From positions 1-35,304 of the forward strand of contig JALRKF010000094.1 in the NCBI GenBank assembly GCA_023254905.1: a stretch of 35,304 nucleotides of DNA. Direction: 5' to 3'. The position numbers and the translations under genes were made by a program. This document shows, piece after piece, positions 18,735 through 29,713 of this stretch. Source of the DNA: Crocinitomicaceae bacterium (lineage in GTDB: Bacteria; Bacteroidota; Bacteroidia; Flavobacteriales_D; Crocinitomicaceae). The number at the start of each line of letters is the position of its first letter. The stretch's first letter is position 1. A model generated the notes under the pieces. It made no database searches and had not been told where the DNA came from. It saw only the letters and a list, made by a program, of their open reading frames with translations.

Positions 18735-20123
18735 CTAATATTCAAGATTCAGGATCCATTCGGTCAGCGCCGTTAGGATATCAACAGAAAATGTTTCTTC
18801 AATTTCCCCGTATTCTTCCATGGTACAAGTAGCGCAACGTTGCATTAGGTGATTGAGATCGTTCGCAAGAATGTATTTGTTTTGCTTCTTCTCTTTTGAG
18901 GTGTATTTGAAGTTTCGAAAAGCATCGTAATTGGATTGTCCAGGCACTTGAATATCCTTCTCTCCATTCACGGACAACATTGGCGCTTTTAGTTGTCGTA
19001 AATATGTATCTGCGCGGAATTGTAAAAACTCTCTTCCCCAGTCATTATTGAGGAGGTTGTTGATATTCATAATGAAAATGAACTTGTTGGTCTCTGCTTT
19101 ATATTCAGCTGGTGCCTCATCGTAGATTGTAGCTAGATGATTGGATAAGCTGTCACCGGCTTCTCCTTCATCAACGGTTGAAATGATCTCGCAAGCATCG
19201 TTAAATGCTCTACGGTTGAAAGCGGCATATTCCTCTGTCTTCCCTGCTTGAAGCGGGATCAAATATTGTTGTTCAATAAGAATATCCATACCACTCGTGC
19301 CAACAGAGGCTAATTCTATAACGAATGCGAGGTCTTTGTTTTTCGAAGCAGCGATCAATGCGTGCATTCCCCCTTCAGAGTGACCCGCAACTCCAACCGG
19401 GTTTTTAGGGCATCCATTTTTCTTCAAAAAGTCAAAACAGGCATTTATATCCGAGGCAAAATCGGATAATGTTGCCTTTGCAAATTCTCCTCCGCTAGAC
19501 CCCATTCCGCGATCGTCGAACCTTAGACATCCAACTCCGTTTCTCGCTAGATGGTCTGCGATTACTTTAAAGGGTTTGTGTCCCATTAGCTCGCAGTCTC
19601 GGTTTTGAGGCCCACTTCCACTCGCAAGGATCACAATCGGCGTTGATGCATCATGACCTTGAGGCAGAGTCACAGTCGCTCCAAGTATGATCTCACCATT
19701 TTCGATTTCTACATCTTCGTTGAAATAGCTGACACTGTCGTCACCTACCTCTTGAGGTCTGTTAATAACCAGTTTTTCCTGTAACTCACGCGTAAAGACC
19801 GTTTCCCATGTCATGCCGGCCTGACTCATTTCACCAACGATCAATTCATCGTCTTTTTTATACTTTCCGGTGAACTTTAAGTTAAGAGCACTCCACTGAA
19901 ATTTGATGCTGTCATTCTTGATCTCGATGCGGTTCATTTTGGTTGTGCGGAACTCCTCATCAGGACTAGACAGCTTGATAACCGAATCTTCTGTAATACT
20001 CATTGATAGGCGATTACTCATACCCATCACAATGAAAGAGGAGTGCCATTCTCCAAAGAGCTGACAGTTTACGGGTAATGAGAATAGTATAATAAGAGCT
20101 GTGAGATAAAGTTTTTTCATCAT
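18735..20123 (-). CDS. Alpha/beta hydrolase (secreted, dienelactone-hydrolase-like)
   Basis: Start at ATG 20123 (MMKKLYLTALIILFSLPVNCQ signal peptide). 'PIVILASGSGPQNRD', 'LRFDDRGMGSSGGEFAKATLSDFASDI', 'GVAGHSEGGMHALIAA' nucleophile elbow. ATGA overlap with the upstream glycosyltransferase. Confidence 0.88.
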   Translation of the reverse strand: MMKKLYLTALIILFSLPVNCQLFGEWHSSFIVMGMSNRLSMSITEDSVIKLSSPDEEFRTTKMNRIEIKNDSIKFQWSALNLKFTGKYKKDDELIVGEMSQAGMTWETVFTRELQEKLVINRPQEVGDDSVSYFNEDVEIENGEIILGATVTLPQGHDASTPIVILASGSGPQNRDCELMGHKPFKVIADHLARNGVGCLRFDDRGMGSSGGEFAKATLSDFASDINACFDFLKKNGCPKNPVGVAGHSEGGMHALIAASKNKDLAFVIELASVGTSGMDILIEQQYLIPLQAGKTEEYAAFNRRAFNDACEIISTVDEGEAGDSLSNHLATIYDEAPAEYKAETNKFIFIMNINNLLNNDWGREFLQFRADTYLRQLKAPMLSVNGEKDIQVPGQSNYDAFRNFKYTSKEKKQNKYILANDLNHLMQRCATCTMEEYGEIEETFSVDILTALTEWILNLEY

Positions 20124-21238
20124 TTGATCAATGGCAATAAATAACGTTTGCAATTTACTGCAGTGTCAAGATTTTCCTCAATAAATGTGTGACGAGGGTT
20201 CAATTCCACCGGACTTACCTCCATGGAGATAAACGATTTACAGTATTCAATATAGTCTTTTGCGTCAAAAGCAATCGTGCAGAGATCAGCAAAATCCGTT
20301 CCTTTCACAATGTTTGGATTAACGATGACGTGTCCATTACTGCGGAGAGCGTTGATGAGTTTAAGTTTAACACCCGTGTCTTGTTCAGAATATATAACGT
20401 GAACGCGCGTAAGCCAGATCAAGGTGTTCATCTCTTCTTCACTGGGATTGGCCGTGAGCATTACGCCATATTGCTTGCAAATATCCTGCAAGCGTTGTGT
20501 AGGGTTTTTACCTGCGATCAGTAGTTTATCGCACCACTCCATTTGACCGAAAACATTCTCAATTAACCAGATTGCACCGGTTTCATTTTCCGCAACAGAA
20601 AGGTTCCCGTGAAACAAAAAGAATGGTTTGGTTGAATCGAACGGAGGGTGACCTATCTCTGGTAAAGAGGCTGGAAGCACTTCCGTAGATACGCAGTATT
20701 GTTTAAGATGCTCAGCGTCGGACGGCTTGATGGCGAGGATATGATCAGCGTGTTTGAGTATAGGTTCGTAGGCTTTTAATTTTTTCGCCTCACTGCGGAA
20801 AAACCTTTTTCGAACACCTGAAGCTTGTTCTGCCAGGTTGCTGTAATACTCATGTTCTATATTGTGCGCCCGAACGATCTTAATACGATTTTTGAGGCGC
20901 TCATCACTCATAAAATACGTTGTATGAATACCTTCAAACAGGATAGGTGCATCATCTTTTAGCAAGTTGCGAATAAGGAATTTGTTCGACCTCGTCTTAA
21001 CAATGAAAGGCAATTTATTCAACCAATCTATCACTGTTTTTCGCCTTCTGTAATACTGTATGTCTTCAACATATTCCTTCAGCTCTTCAGGCATTCCCCT
21101 ACCATATTCGTAGCAGTGTAGGTGTACCTTCACACTAAGACGATGCAGCGCTTTGATGCGGTAAAAAACATCTATTGCGCCTCCGTAATCTGCCGGGTAG
21201 GGCACATCAAAAGCAACGATATGTAGGTGATCAGCCAA
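20120..21238 (-). CDS. Glycosyltransferase
   Basis: 372 aa; N-terminal 'PYPADYGGAIDVFYRIKALHRL...VHLHCY', 'HNIEHEYYSNLA', 'FLFHGNLSVAENE' typical of GT-B (family 4/1) enzymes; 8-bp overlap with the next GT. Confidence 0.82.
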   Translation of the reverse strand: MADHLHIVAFDVPYPADYGGAIDVFYRIKALHRLSVKVHLHCYEYGRGMPEELKEYVEDIQYYRRRKTVIDWLNKLPFIVKTRSNKFLIRNLLKDDAPILFEGIHTTYFMSDERLKNRIKIVRAHNIEHEYYSNLAEQASGVRKRFFRSEAKKLKAYEPILKHADHILAIKPSDAEHLKQYCVSTEVLPASLPEIGHPPFDSTKPFFLFHGNLSVAENETGAIWLIENVFGQMEWCDKLLIAGKNPTQRLQDICKQYGVMLTANPSEEEMNTLIWLTRVHVIYSEQDTGVKLKLINALRSNGHVIVNPNIVKGTDFADLCTIAFDAKDYIEYCKSFISMEVSPVELNPRHTFIEENLDTAVNCKRYLLPLIK

Positions 21239-22346
21239 CTTTTGGATAGATGATTTTAAGTGTTTCTTTTTCCTTTTCCCATTGTTCTATGGCGGCTGCA
21301 GACACGGTATTCTCCTTCATTGATTCGAGGCGAGCCTTATCTGCGATTAGTGTTTGCAGTGTTGATGCAAGTGTTTCTTCAGAGAACGGTTCCACAATTT
21401 CACCGATCTGATATTTCTCAACCACTTTACGCACTTCCCTAATTTCTGTTGCGACGATCGCTGTTCGTGCGTGGATGTAATCGAACACTTTGTTGGGAAG
21501 TGAAAACTTGTAATTAAGACTGCGCGGTTTATCGAGCGTCAATCCTATATCTGCATGATACGTATAACACATCATTTCATGGAATGGTCGTTTCCCGAAA
21601 AACAGAACCTTTGCTTCCAATTGCAATTCTTTAACTCGCTCTATTAACTGAGGAACGACATCACCATCTCCCACAAAAAGTAATACTGCATCCAGGTCTT
21701 TCATGGCTTCAACGGCCTCCTCACCTCCACGCTCTACATTAATTCCTGCGCCCTGCATGATAATGAGTGTTTTATCCGCGGGTAACCCAAGAGATTCTTT
21801 TGAGGGCACATCTTTTGCCTCCCACTTAGGAGAAACATTGCGCACCACATGAATCTTTTTGTCATATTTCTTGGCATAGATTTCCGCGATTGATCCGTTC
21901 ACTGTATAAACTGTTTCGAGCTTTGGAAAGACCCACTCTTCGATCCTTAACCAGATACGTTGTACACTCGGCCTGTCTATCAACTCCGGAACTTCCGTGA
22001 AGAGCTCGTGAGAATCATATACCAATCTACAATTTCGTTTGAAGCGAGAAGCCATGTAGTTAGCCAACAATGTATCCAGGTCGTTTGAAACGAGAAGATC
22101 CGCCTTTTTGAACAGTAAGTAGAAAAACAGTCGAAGATTAAAGAATGCATAGAACGCGGCTCCTTTCTCGATCAATAGTTTAATGCGCTTTGTACTGTAA
22201 GGTCTTGGCTCGAGTGGTTTACTCAATTTTCGCCTTCGGCCAACAAGCAATACGTCATATCCTTGCTCTGTAAGAAACAGACAAACCTTGTTCACACGAT
22301 TATCCGTGAAGAGATCATTGGTGACGGAAACAATGGCTTTTGGCAT
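21231..22346 (-). CDS. Glycosyltransferase (GT-B, group 1-like)
   Basis: 371 aa; 'DRVNKVCLFLTEQGYDVLLVGRR' (as NRVNKVC...), 'YDSHELFTEVPEL', 'LSLPNKVFDYIHARTAIVATEI' (as FSLPNKVFDYIHA). Confidence 0.86.
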   Translation of the reverse strand: MPKAIVSVTNDLFTDNRVNKVCLFLTEQGYDVLLVGRRRKLSKPLEPRPYSTKRIKLLIEKGAAFYAFFNLRLFFYLLFKKADLLVSNDLDTLLANYMASRFKRNCRLVYDSHELFTEVPELIDRPSVQRIWLRIEEWVFPKLETVYTVNGSIAEIYAKKYDKKIHVVRNVSPKWEAKDVPSKESLGLPADKTLIIMQGAGINVERGGEEAVEAMKDLDAVLLFVGDGDVVPQLIERVKELQLEAKVLFFGKRPFHEMMCYTYHADIGLTLDKPRSLNYKFSLPNKVFDYIHARTAIVATEIREVRKVVEKYQIGEIVEPFSEETLASTLQTLIADKARLESMKENTVSAAAIEQWEKEKETLKIIYPKVG

Positions 22347-22350
22347 GGCA

Positions 22351-22358
22351 TAAATATA
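22351..22358 (-). promoter_or_regulatory. Candidate -7 element TATATTTA, 4 nt before the GT ATG
   Basis: Minus strand TATATTTA-TGCC-ATG; 7/8 match to TAnnTTTG. Confidence 0.35.
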
Positions 22359-22411
22359 ACGTATATGCCCGCTTTAAAGTATATACATTAAGCGTTTGTA
22401 AAGGAAGAAGA

Positions 22412-22897
22412 CTACCTATTGAAATATATTTGAAAACCTAGTTTAATTCCGAGATCACTTCCCGTGTAGCCATCAAAGAAGTTTGCATTATAATACAAAG
22501 CAGGTTCGAGCGCAACATTATCATTCAAGAAAGCAGCATATCCGAACTCAAGATCAACAATAGAACCAGATGAAGAAAAATCACCAACCTTATTGTAAGA
22601 ATAGCCGTAACCAGCCTGTAAGAAAAAGTTATTCATGTAATATCTCAGGAACGGCGCGATTGACATTCCCCTAAATGAACTTGCGGATTGAAATTGGAAC
22701 CAAGCTCCTGCAACAAAGTTATCCGCAAAGGCCAATCCAAATTGTGGAGTTAAGGATAGCGTTGAAGAGGTTTCCCCTTGTTTTGGGATATTTGTGTTAA
22801 AACTAGCACCTCCCCCAGCAATCATGGTCCCCCCATCGATTTGAGAATATGTTGTGAGGCTAAAAAGCAAAGCAAAAAGGGTAATAATAATTCTCAT
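22412..22897 (-). CDS. Outer-membrane beta-barrel protein
   Basis: 161 aa; signal peptide MRIIITLFALLFSLTTYSQ; alternating beta-strand pattern ending 'LGIKLGFQIYFNR'. Confidence 0.75.
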   Translation of the reverse strand: MRIIITLFALLFSLTTYSQIDGGTMIAGGGASFNTNIPKQGETSSTLSLTPQFGLAFADNFVAGAWFQFQSASSFRGMSIAPFLRYYMNNFFLQAGYGYSYNKVGDFSSSGSIVDLEFGYAAFLNDNVALEPALYYNANFFDGYTGSDLGIKLGFQIYFNR

Positions 22898-22939
22898 GAT
22901 ATTATGATTTTTAAATGATGTTTATGAAGATAATAACTT

Positions 22940-25900
22940 CTAGGAAATTAAGATATTTTCCAATTCAGAGTGGCCCGCTTCAAGACTCTTTATATCGGAG
23001 TAGATGATACGCAATCTGTCATTTTTCTCAGAAAGCTTCGCTGCCGAGGAATTTTTCTGAATATAATCTAGAATTTTTGTGAAGATGATCGAGTCATAGA
23101 AAGAGGATTGTGGATTATTTACAAAATATCCGATCATTTTACCCGATTTTAGGACGATCTTCTCGAGACCTAATTCTTGCGCTAGCCATCGTAATTCAAA
23201 AGACTGAACCAGCTCTTCAACTTGCGGGGGAATAGGGCCAAATCGATCGCGTAACCGTTCTACAAATGCTTCCAGCTCTTCTTTCGACTTAAGATTATCC
23301 ATTTCCTGGTACAGGCTCAATCGCTCTGCTACATTATTTACATAGTCATCTGGAATTCGTACTTCCAGATCTGTCTCAAGGACACAGTCTTTTACAAATT
23401 CAGTAAACTGATCATTTTTTCTGTCTTTGAACAGCTCTTTGAATTCCGTTTCGCGCAGTTCTTCAATTGCTTCGTTTAGGATTTTTTGATACATATCGAA
23501 TCCAATGTCAGCGATAAACCCACTTTGCTCGCCCCCTAGCATGTTCCCCGCCCCGCGAATATCAAGGTCTTTCATTGCTATATTGAACCCTGATCCAAGG
23601 TCGGAGAACTGGACAAGTGCCTCGAGACGCTTACGTGCTTCAGAAGTCATTGCTGAACTCGTTGGAGCGATGAGGTAACAGAATCCTTTTTTGTTCGACC
23701 TCCCTACACGACCTCTTAATTGGTGAAGGTCTGAAATCCCAAAATTGTGTGCGTTGTTAATGATGATCGTATTGGCATTTGAGATGTCAATTCCTGATTC
23801 AATGATAGTTGTTGCCAGCAACACATCGTACTCATGCTCGATGAATCCCATCATGATTTTTTCCAGCTCCTTACCATCCATTTGTCCATGCCCAATTGCA
23901 ATGCGAATCCCAGGACAAAGGCGGGAGATCATTCCCGCAACCTCTTTGATGTTCTGCAGTCTATTGTGTACGAAATACACTTGTCCACCGCGGGATACTT
24001 CATAAGCTACCGCATCACGAATAGCCTCTTCATTGAACTGGATTATTTCAGTCAAAATAGGTTGACGATTAGGTGGCGGCGTATTTATGATACTTAAGTC
24101 ACGAGCACCCATTAAAGAGAATTGTAATGTTCTCGGAATTGGTGTAGCAGTTAATGTCAATGTGTCAACTGTTGCGCGCAAAGTCTTAAGTTTATCCTTA
24201 ACAGCAACGCCGAACTTTTGTTCCTCATCAATGATCATCAAACCGAGGTCTTTAAACTTCACACGATTTGATGCAATTGCATGTGTTCCGATCAAGATAT
24301 CGATCTCTCCATCCGCTAGTTTTTTCAGGGTCAACGTTGTATCCTTCTGAGATTTAAAGCGGTTGATATAGTCCACCTTTACAGGAAAACCCGCAAGCCT
24401 TTCTTGAAAACTGCGATAATGCTGTGTTGAGAGGATGGTTGTGGGAACTAGAATTGCCACTTGTTTATTATCCGCAACGGCTTTAAAAGCAGCTCTAACG
24501 GCCACCTCTGTTTTACCAAACCCAACATCGCCACAAACTAATCTATCCATAGGCGTATTCGACTCCATATCCTCTTTGACAGCAATGGTTGCCTTCAATT
24601 GATCAGGAGTATCTTCATACATGAAAGAAGCTTCTAGTTCATTCTGAAGGTAGGAGTCTGGAGTATATGCAAATCCAGGCTGTGCTTTTCTTTTTGCGTA
24701 AAGCTTAATTAGATCGAAAGCCAATTCTTTGATCTTCTTTTTTGTCTTCTTTTTTAGATTCGACCAAGCGGCCGTTCCGAGCTTATTCATTTTCGGTACT
24801 GCACCGTCTTTACCAGTGAATTTAGAGATACGGTGCAATGAGTGGACCCCTACATAAAGCACGTCGTTGTCTTTATAGATCAAGCGAATTGCCTCTTGCG
24901 GTTTTCCATTTACATCAATCGTTTCGAGACCGGAGAATTTACCAACCCCATGATCAATGTGTGTTACATAGTCACCTTTTTGAAGGTTGTAAAGTTCTTT
25001 TAGTGTTAATGCCTGCTTAGCTTGTCGGAATCCTTCTTTTAATCTAAAGCGATGGTATCGCTCAAAGATTTGATGATCGGTATAGCAAACAACCTTGATA
25101 TCCCGGCAAATAAATCCTTCGTGCAAAGCTATATTGATAGGTGTAAACGATACTTGGTTGTTCAGATCATTGAATATCTGATCTAATCGTTCGATTTGTT
25201 TGGGTTGATTCGAAAAAATGAGACAATTATTCCCTTGCCTTTTGCGCTCGATTAGATCTTCTGCTAGCAGGTCAAAGTTTTTATTGAAGCTCGGCTGTGG
25301 AAGAAAATTGAACTTGATTCCTATTGAATCCGAGAAATGCTGATCCAATCCAAATTCAACGACACTTGCTTCCTTGATCTTTTCCTCGAACACAGATGGA
25401 TGAAGAAAAAGATCCGAAGGAACAGTTGGCTGTATTGCACGATCGATCTTTTCATAGATACTGACTGCTTTCTTGTATTCTTTATCGAGTTTTGCAGAGG
25501 TTTGCTCTATCGAGCTGACCCAAAAAGGTGTTTCGGGACCAATATATTCGAGGAAAGAAACATTCTCTTCTACGATATGTCTGTCCTGTACATTCGGAAC
25601 GATCGTGAAGAATTTATGCTGCTTGATCGATAGCTGTGAGCTAGCATCAAATGTTCGGATACTCTCTATCTCGTCTCCAAAGAATTCCACGCGGAACGGG
25701 TCATCGTTGGAGTATGAAAAGATATCAAGGATACCTCCGCGAATAGAAAACTGCCCCGGTTCATAAACGAAATCAACACGGTCGAAATGAAGATCTAATA
25801 GCTTTTCATTTAACTCGTCCAGATTGTATTCTTTGTCCGCTTCAAGCTTTAATATATGCTTCGAAAGACTTTTCTTCGACGGGATCAATTCCATCAAAGC

Positions 25901-26278
25901 TTTTGGATATGTAACAACCCAATTATTCGAAGAGCTGTTTACTTTTTCAAGCACCTCTGCACGCGCTACAACATTTGCGTTATCAGTTTTTTCTAATTCG
26001 TAAGGAACCCTGTAAGAGGCCGGATAGAACACAATATTATTGCGCTCAGGATATAACCCCTCCAGATCGTTAAGGAAATAGGCCGCCATTTCTTTATCTT
26101 CTAAGATAAAAACGTGATTTCCGGGTGTTTGTTCTGCAACGGCGCTGGCGCAGATGGCGCCTGAGGAACCAACAATACCTGTCCAGTGAATCTTCGAGCC
26201 GATCAATTGCAACTCACTGGCTGTTTTATCAACTTCAACGAGTTGCTTAAAGAATGTTTTAAATGCTTTCAGGTCCAT
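22940..26278 (-). CDS. mfd: Transcription-repair coupling factor
   Basis: 1112 aa; CarD/RID-like segment '[21 protein letters not shown]', helicase motifs '[22 protein letters not shown]', '[12 protein letters not shown]', '[23 protein letters not shown]', '[18 protein letters not shown]', '[18 protein letters not shown]'. Confidence 0.98.
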   Translation of the reverse strand: MDLKAFKTFFKQLVEVDKTASELQLIGSKIHWTGIVGSSGAICASAVAEQTPGNHVFILEDKEMAAYFLNDLEGLYPERNNIVFYPASYRVPYELEKTDNANVVARAEVLEKVNSSSNNWVVTYPKALMELIPSKKSLSKHILKLEADKEYNLDELNEKLLDLHFDRVDFVYEPGQFSIRGGILDIFSYSNDDPFRVEFFGDEIESIRTFDASSQLSIKQHKFFTIVPNVQDRHIVEENVSFLEYIGPETPFWVSSIEQTSAKLDKEYKKAVSIYEKIDRAIQPTVPSDLFLHPSVFEEKIKEASVVEFGLDQHFSDSIGIKFNFLPQPSFNKNFDLLAEDLIERKRQGNNCLIFSNQPKQIERLDQIFNDLNNQVSFTPINIALHEGFICRDIKVVCYTDHQIFERYHRFRLKEGFRQAKQALTLKELYNLQKGDYVTHIDHGVGKFSGLETIDVNGKPQEAIRLIYKDNDVLYVGVHSLHRISKFTGKDGAVPKMNKLGTAAWSNLKKKTKKKIKELAFDLIKLYAKRKAQPGFAYTPDSYLQNELEASFMYEDTPDQLKATIAVKEDMESNTPMDRLVCGDVGFGKTEVAVRAAFKAVADNKQVAILVPTTILSTQHYRSFQERLAGFPVKVDYINRFKSQKDTTLTLKKLADGEIDILIGTHAIASNRVKFKDLGLMIIDEEQKFGVAVKDKLKTLRATVDTLTLTATPIPRTLQFSLMGARDLSIINTPPPNRQPILTEIIQFNEEAIRDAVAYEVSRGGQVYFVHNRLQNIKEVAGMISRLCPGIRIAIGHGQMDGKELEKIMMGFIEHEYDVLLATTIIESGIDISNANTIIINNAHNFGISDLHQLRGRVGRSNKKGFCYLIAPTSSAMTSEARKRLEALVQFSDLGSGFNIAMKDLDIRGAGNMLGGEQSGFIADIGFDMYQKILNEAIEELRETEFKELFKDRKNDQFTEFVKDCVLETDLEVRIPDDYVNNVAERLSLYQEMDNLKSKEELEAFVERLRDRFGPIPPQVEELVQSFELRWLAQELGLEKIVLKSGKMIGYFVNNPQSSFYDSIIFTKILDYIQKNSSAAKLSEKNDRLRIIYSDIKSLEAGHSELENILIS

Positions 26279-27284
26279 CTTTTTCCAGGCAAGCCATGGC
26301 CTGTTTCATCATGGTTTTGGATCCAACATAGAAGGGTATGCGCTGATGCAGTCTCTCCGGTTGAATTTCCATTACTCTCTCAACCCCCGTCGTTGCCAGT
26401 CCTCCAGCTTGTTCTGCGATGAATGCGATAGGATTACATTCATAGAGCAAGCGAAGTTTTCCTTCTGGGTCCGTTGTCGTCGAAGGATAAACATAGATAC
26501 CACCTTTAATCAATGTTCTATGGAAGTCCGCAACTAATGATCCGATATATCTTCCCGAGTAAGGCCTGCTTGCCCCCTCTCGTGTTTGTTGACAATAAGT
26601 TTGTACGTATTTTTTCAATCCCGGATTACAGATGTTGATATTTCCTTCATTGATTGCGTAAATCCGTCCATTCTCGGGCATTTTCATGTCAGGATGCGAC
26701 AAGCAGAATTCCCCTATCAATGGGTCGAGTGTAAACCCGTTCACTCCCCGCCCTGTCGTGTAAACCAGCATTGTTGACGATCCATATACAACATACCCAG
26801 CCGCCACTTGTTCGTGACCTGCTTGTAGCATGTCTTGGAGATTTGCCTCTTCTCCAGTTTTACTTTTACGTCGGTAAACAGAAAAAATCGTTCCGATAGA
26901 AACATTCACATCAATATTAGAAGAACCATCAAGAGGATCAAATAGAACGACATACTTACCATCTCTCGATTTCTGCGATTTGAACGGCAAATAATCATCG
27001 TTTTCTTCTGATGCTATTCCACAGACTTCCCCTCCTGCTTTGAACAGATTTATAAAATGATTGTCTGCTACGACATCCAGTTTTTGCTGTTCCTCCCCTT
27101 GAACATTTGTATTTCCTTCAGCCCCAAGAATATGATCTACTAGACCCGCACGTCGGACATCCATACTTACCATTTTCGATGCAACAGCAATATCACTCAA
27201 CAATCGAGACAACTCTCCAGAGGCAAAAGGGAAGTCTGCCTGTCGAGCCATTATGAATTCATGCAATGTAACTAGTTGTGACAT
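26259..27284 (-). CDS. fbp: Fructose-1,6-bisphosphatase class I
   Basis: 341 aa; '[27 protein letters not shown]', '[13 protein letters not shown]', '[22 protein letters not shown]', '[21 protein letters not shown]'. Confidence 0.97.
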   Translation of the reverse strand: MSQLVTLHEFIMARQADFPFASGELSRLLSDIAVASKMVSMDVRRAGLVDHILGAEGNTNVQGEEQQKLDVVADNHFINLFKAGGEVCGIASEENDDYLPFKSQKSRDGKYVVLFDPLDGSSNIDVNVSIGTIFSVYRRKSKTGEEANLQDMLQAGHEQVAAGYVVYGSSTMLVYTTGRGVNGFTLDPLIGEFCLSHPDMKMPENGRIYAINEGNINICNPGLKKYVQTYCQQTREGASRPYSGRYIGSLVADFHRTLIKGGIYVYPSTTTDPEGKLRLLYECNPIAFIAEQAGGLATTGVERVMEIQPERLHQRIPFYVGSKTMMKQAMACLEKDGPESI

Positions 27285-27344
27285 ATTAGAAATGTTTGCG
27301 GCAAATATCGGAATTTAACAGCAAACAATTCTGCAGCAATAAGC

Positions 27345-27773
27345 CTAATCTAACCAGAATAATATTATCACTGCATAACGCAAGAATTTACCGATGGTCA
27401 TTAACCCTAAAAAAGGAAGGAAAGGAACTCTAAAATAACCGATAACTAATGTCAAAGGATCACCAATGAAAGGAGTCCACGATATGAGCCCGAGCCAGTA
27501 GCCGTATTTTCTGATCCACATTTTAAAGGCAACGAGGCGCCCTCGGTTTTTGACTCGCTTTTCGAGTTTTTCAACATTTCCAATCATTCCGATTGCGTAG
27601 TTGGTTGTTCCACCAAGGGTGTTGCCAAGAGTGGCGATCAGTAATGAAAGCAAAGGAGAATAACCGGCAACAAGGAATGCGATCAATGCACCTTCTGATG
27701 GCAAAGGCAATAACGTTGCTGATAAAAAGCAAGCAAGAAAAAGTCCTAAATATCCGAGTTCAAACCAGGTCAT
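27345..27773 (-). CDS. YqaA-like DedA/VTT-family membrane protein
   Basis: 142 aa; 'LGLFLACFLSATLLPLPSEGALIAFLVAGYSP...LIATLGNTLGGTTNYAIG...YGYWLGLISWTPFIGDPLTLVIGYFRVPF', characteristic of YqaA. Confidence 0.88.
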   Translation of the reverse strand: MTWFELGYLGLFLACFLSATLLPLPSEGALIAFLVAGYSPLLSLLIATLGNTLGGTTNYAIGMIGNVEKLEKRVKNRGRLVAFKMWIRKYGYWLGLISWTPFIGDPLTLVIGYFRVPFLPFLGLMTIGKFLRYAVIILFWLD

Positions 27774-27802
27774 AAAAAAAGGGTCGGTGTTAGCCGACCC
27801 TT
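27774..27802 (-). terminator. Intrinsic terminator downstream of the 27823-29694 gene, with U-tract abutting the next start codon
   Basis: Minus strand AAGGGTCGG-CTAACA-CCGACCCTT then T-run; perfect 9-bp stem; the T-tract ends directly at ATG 27773. Confidence 0.88.
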
Positions 27803-27822
27803 AAAGTTATCGAAATAACTGA

Positions 27823-29694
27823 TTATTTCTTGATGAACTTACGTGTAAGTTTACCGTTAGTAGATTCGATAGTTACTGTGTAAACTCCGCTCGCGAAATC
27901 TGCAGTGTCGAAACCTAAGGATTGTGTTCCTTTTGCAGCGTTAGCCATTGCCTTTGTAGCTACAGTTTTTCCTGCAACGTCGAAAATCTCAACAGAAATG
28001 TCCGTTACGTTTTCGATTGTAAAGTCAATATTCAACTTGTCGTTTGCAGGGTTGGGGTAAACAGTAACGTTTGTGAACAAGGTACTCTCATTAATTGATA
28101 ATGGTGTGAAGTCCATTTGAACTACTGGTGTGTTCGTTGTATAGTACCATGTAAGATCTGTATAATCATAAAAGAAAGATGTCTGCGGATCTGAATTTCC
28201 CGCGTTAAACAGCACAATATCATTTGATTGGCCACCATCACCGTCTGATCCCGCAACAACTAAGTACGTTTCTCCTGCGTTTAACACAAAGCTACCCCCA
28301 AGCAAGGGTAAACTCAACGTTTGCCCCAGGTCAAGAGCCTCAATTGTATAGTAGTCTGTCTGATCTTCAAGTATAAAATCTCCTGTTGTCGGGTCTATCG
28401 AGTAAAGCTTAGCGAATATACTCGCCCCTTGAACAGTGGATGGACTTATTCCAACATTAATACGTGTTAACTCTGCATTAGCAAAAACATCAAAAAGGTT
28501 ACCGGCTTCATAGCCATCACCTTGATTGTAAGTTGAACCATCAAACGTACCATTGTCTCTTGCATAAACATATTGGGTTACATCGAAGTTGATATTCGCA
28601 TTGTCGTTATTTCCGGGGACATCATCAACTTCATCTTGAGAAACACCCCAAACCACGCTGTGACCTCCAACAGCTGAAGCAGGAGTGTATTGAGACGTAC
28701 AAACGAGACTATCATATGTTCCAGCTGCAACGTTTACGCCAGCTGCAGAGGATCCTGTCCATACTCCAGTATTAACATCAACATTTAGAGTAACGTTATT
28801 TTGAGTAGCAATACCATTATTGAATGCATTTGTTGTGAAATCAATTGGTGCAACCTGTGCAGAAGGGATCTGGTAGTAACGAAGACCAAGTGATCCCCAG
28901 TAAGGAGCTTGTGCTTCGATGTCATTATCTGGATTCGTAACAAGATTAACATCATCAATATACCATCCGTAAGTTACCCAAACGTTTGGATTCGTTGCTA
29001 GAGTGGGGTATGCTGTTGTCCATTGGAACCGAATACTAAAGTTGGTTGCATTTCCAGTAATGAAAGGTGCAAGATTGATAGAAACTAATTCAGGATTTGG
29101 ATAAGGAGCACCTCCAGTCGAAGAAAGTACGCTGTGAAAATCTCTGTTATCTCGAACAGTAATCCATGTAACGCCACCATCGACAGATATTTGGGTCAAT
29201 TGTTCATCGTTATACAAAGCGCCGGCTTGCTCATATTGAAGTGTGATTTGATCGGTTCCTGCAGTATTTGCCGGAAGCGTTGTAAGATCAACAGGTGTAG
29301 CGAGTGTCAAGACATATGTAACATCAAGTGCTTGCGTTGGTGTTGCGAGAACAGGGTTACCATTAGTGAGCTCAGCGTAGTTTCCACCAGATGAAGAGGC
29401 TATTGGGCCAACATTTGACCAACCGTCATTGACAGCATCAATTGTCCATCCAAATTCTGGTTGTGTTTGTCCAGAGTTGTCGATTGTCCAATTTGAAGGA
29501 GCATCAAAATTATCTGTCCAAATGGTAATTCCAAGAGCTTTTTGAGAAGCGGAGTTATTGAGAGAGGGGGTGTTGATAACCTCTTTACCAGTATTGATTT
29601 CGTTGAAAACATACGGTTTAGCGGTCATTTGCGCTAAAGATATCCCGCTGATTGCGATAGCGAGAAAGCCTAAGTAAACTTTTTTCATGTTCAT
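27823..29694 (-). CDS. Secreted protein with T9SS type A sorting domain
   Basis: ORF 27823-29727, but signal peptide MNMKKVYLGFLAIAISGISLAQ starts at 29694. C-terminus 'VTVYPNPANDKLNIDFTIENV...FASGVYTVTIESTNGKLTRKFIKK'. Confidence 0.87.
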   Translation of the reverse strand: MNMKKVYLGFLAIAISGISLAQMTAKPYVFNEINTGKEVINTPSLNNSASQKALGITIWTDNFDAPSNWTIDNSGQTQPEFGWTIDAVNDGWSNVGPIASSSGGNYAELTNGNPVLATPTQALDVTYVLTLATPVDLTTLPANTAGTDQITLQYEQAGALYNDEQLTQISVDGGVTWITVRDNRDFHSVLSSTGGAPYPNPELVSINLAPFITGNATNFSIRFQWTTAYPTLATNPNVWVTYGWYIDDVNLVTNPDNDIEAQAPYWGSLGLRYYQIPSAQVAPIDFTTNAFNNGIATQNNVTLNVDVNTGVWTGSSAAGVNVAAGTYDSLVCTSQYTPASAVGGHSVVWGVSQDEVDDVPGNNDNANINFDVTQYVYARDNGTFDGSTYNQGDGYEAGNLFDVFANAELTRINVGISPSTVQGASIFAKLYSIDPTTGDFILEDQTDYYTIEALDLGQTLSLPLLGGSFVLNAGETYLVVAGSDGDGGQSNDIVLFNAGNSDPQTSFFYDYTDLTWYYTTNTPVVQMDFTPLSINESTLFTNVTVYPNPANDKLNIDFTIENVTDISVEIFDVAGKTVATKAMANAAKGTQSLGFDTADFASGVYTVTIESTNGKLTRKFIKK

Positions 29695-29713
29695 AGATTT
29701 AATTAAAGTCGAG

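Noticed and set aside
18727-18746. Hairpin cttgaa-ctaata-ttcaag between convergent genes as a bidirectional terminator
   Set aside because: Only a 6-bp AT-rich stem and no T-tract on either side.
20120-22358. Two glycosyltransferases plus hydrolase as a polysaccharide biosynthesis island
   Set aside because: No flippase, polymerase, sugar-nucleotide enzymes or further GTs are nearby; only a small operon can be supported.
23745-25766. Cluster of plus-strand ORFs (60-98 aa) opposite mfd
   Set aside because: All lie within the antisense frames of mfd; mutually overlapping with implausible compositions.
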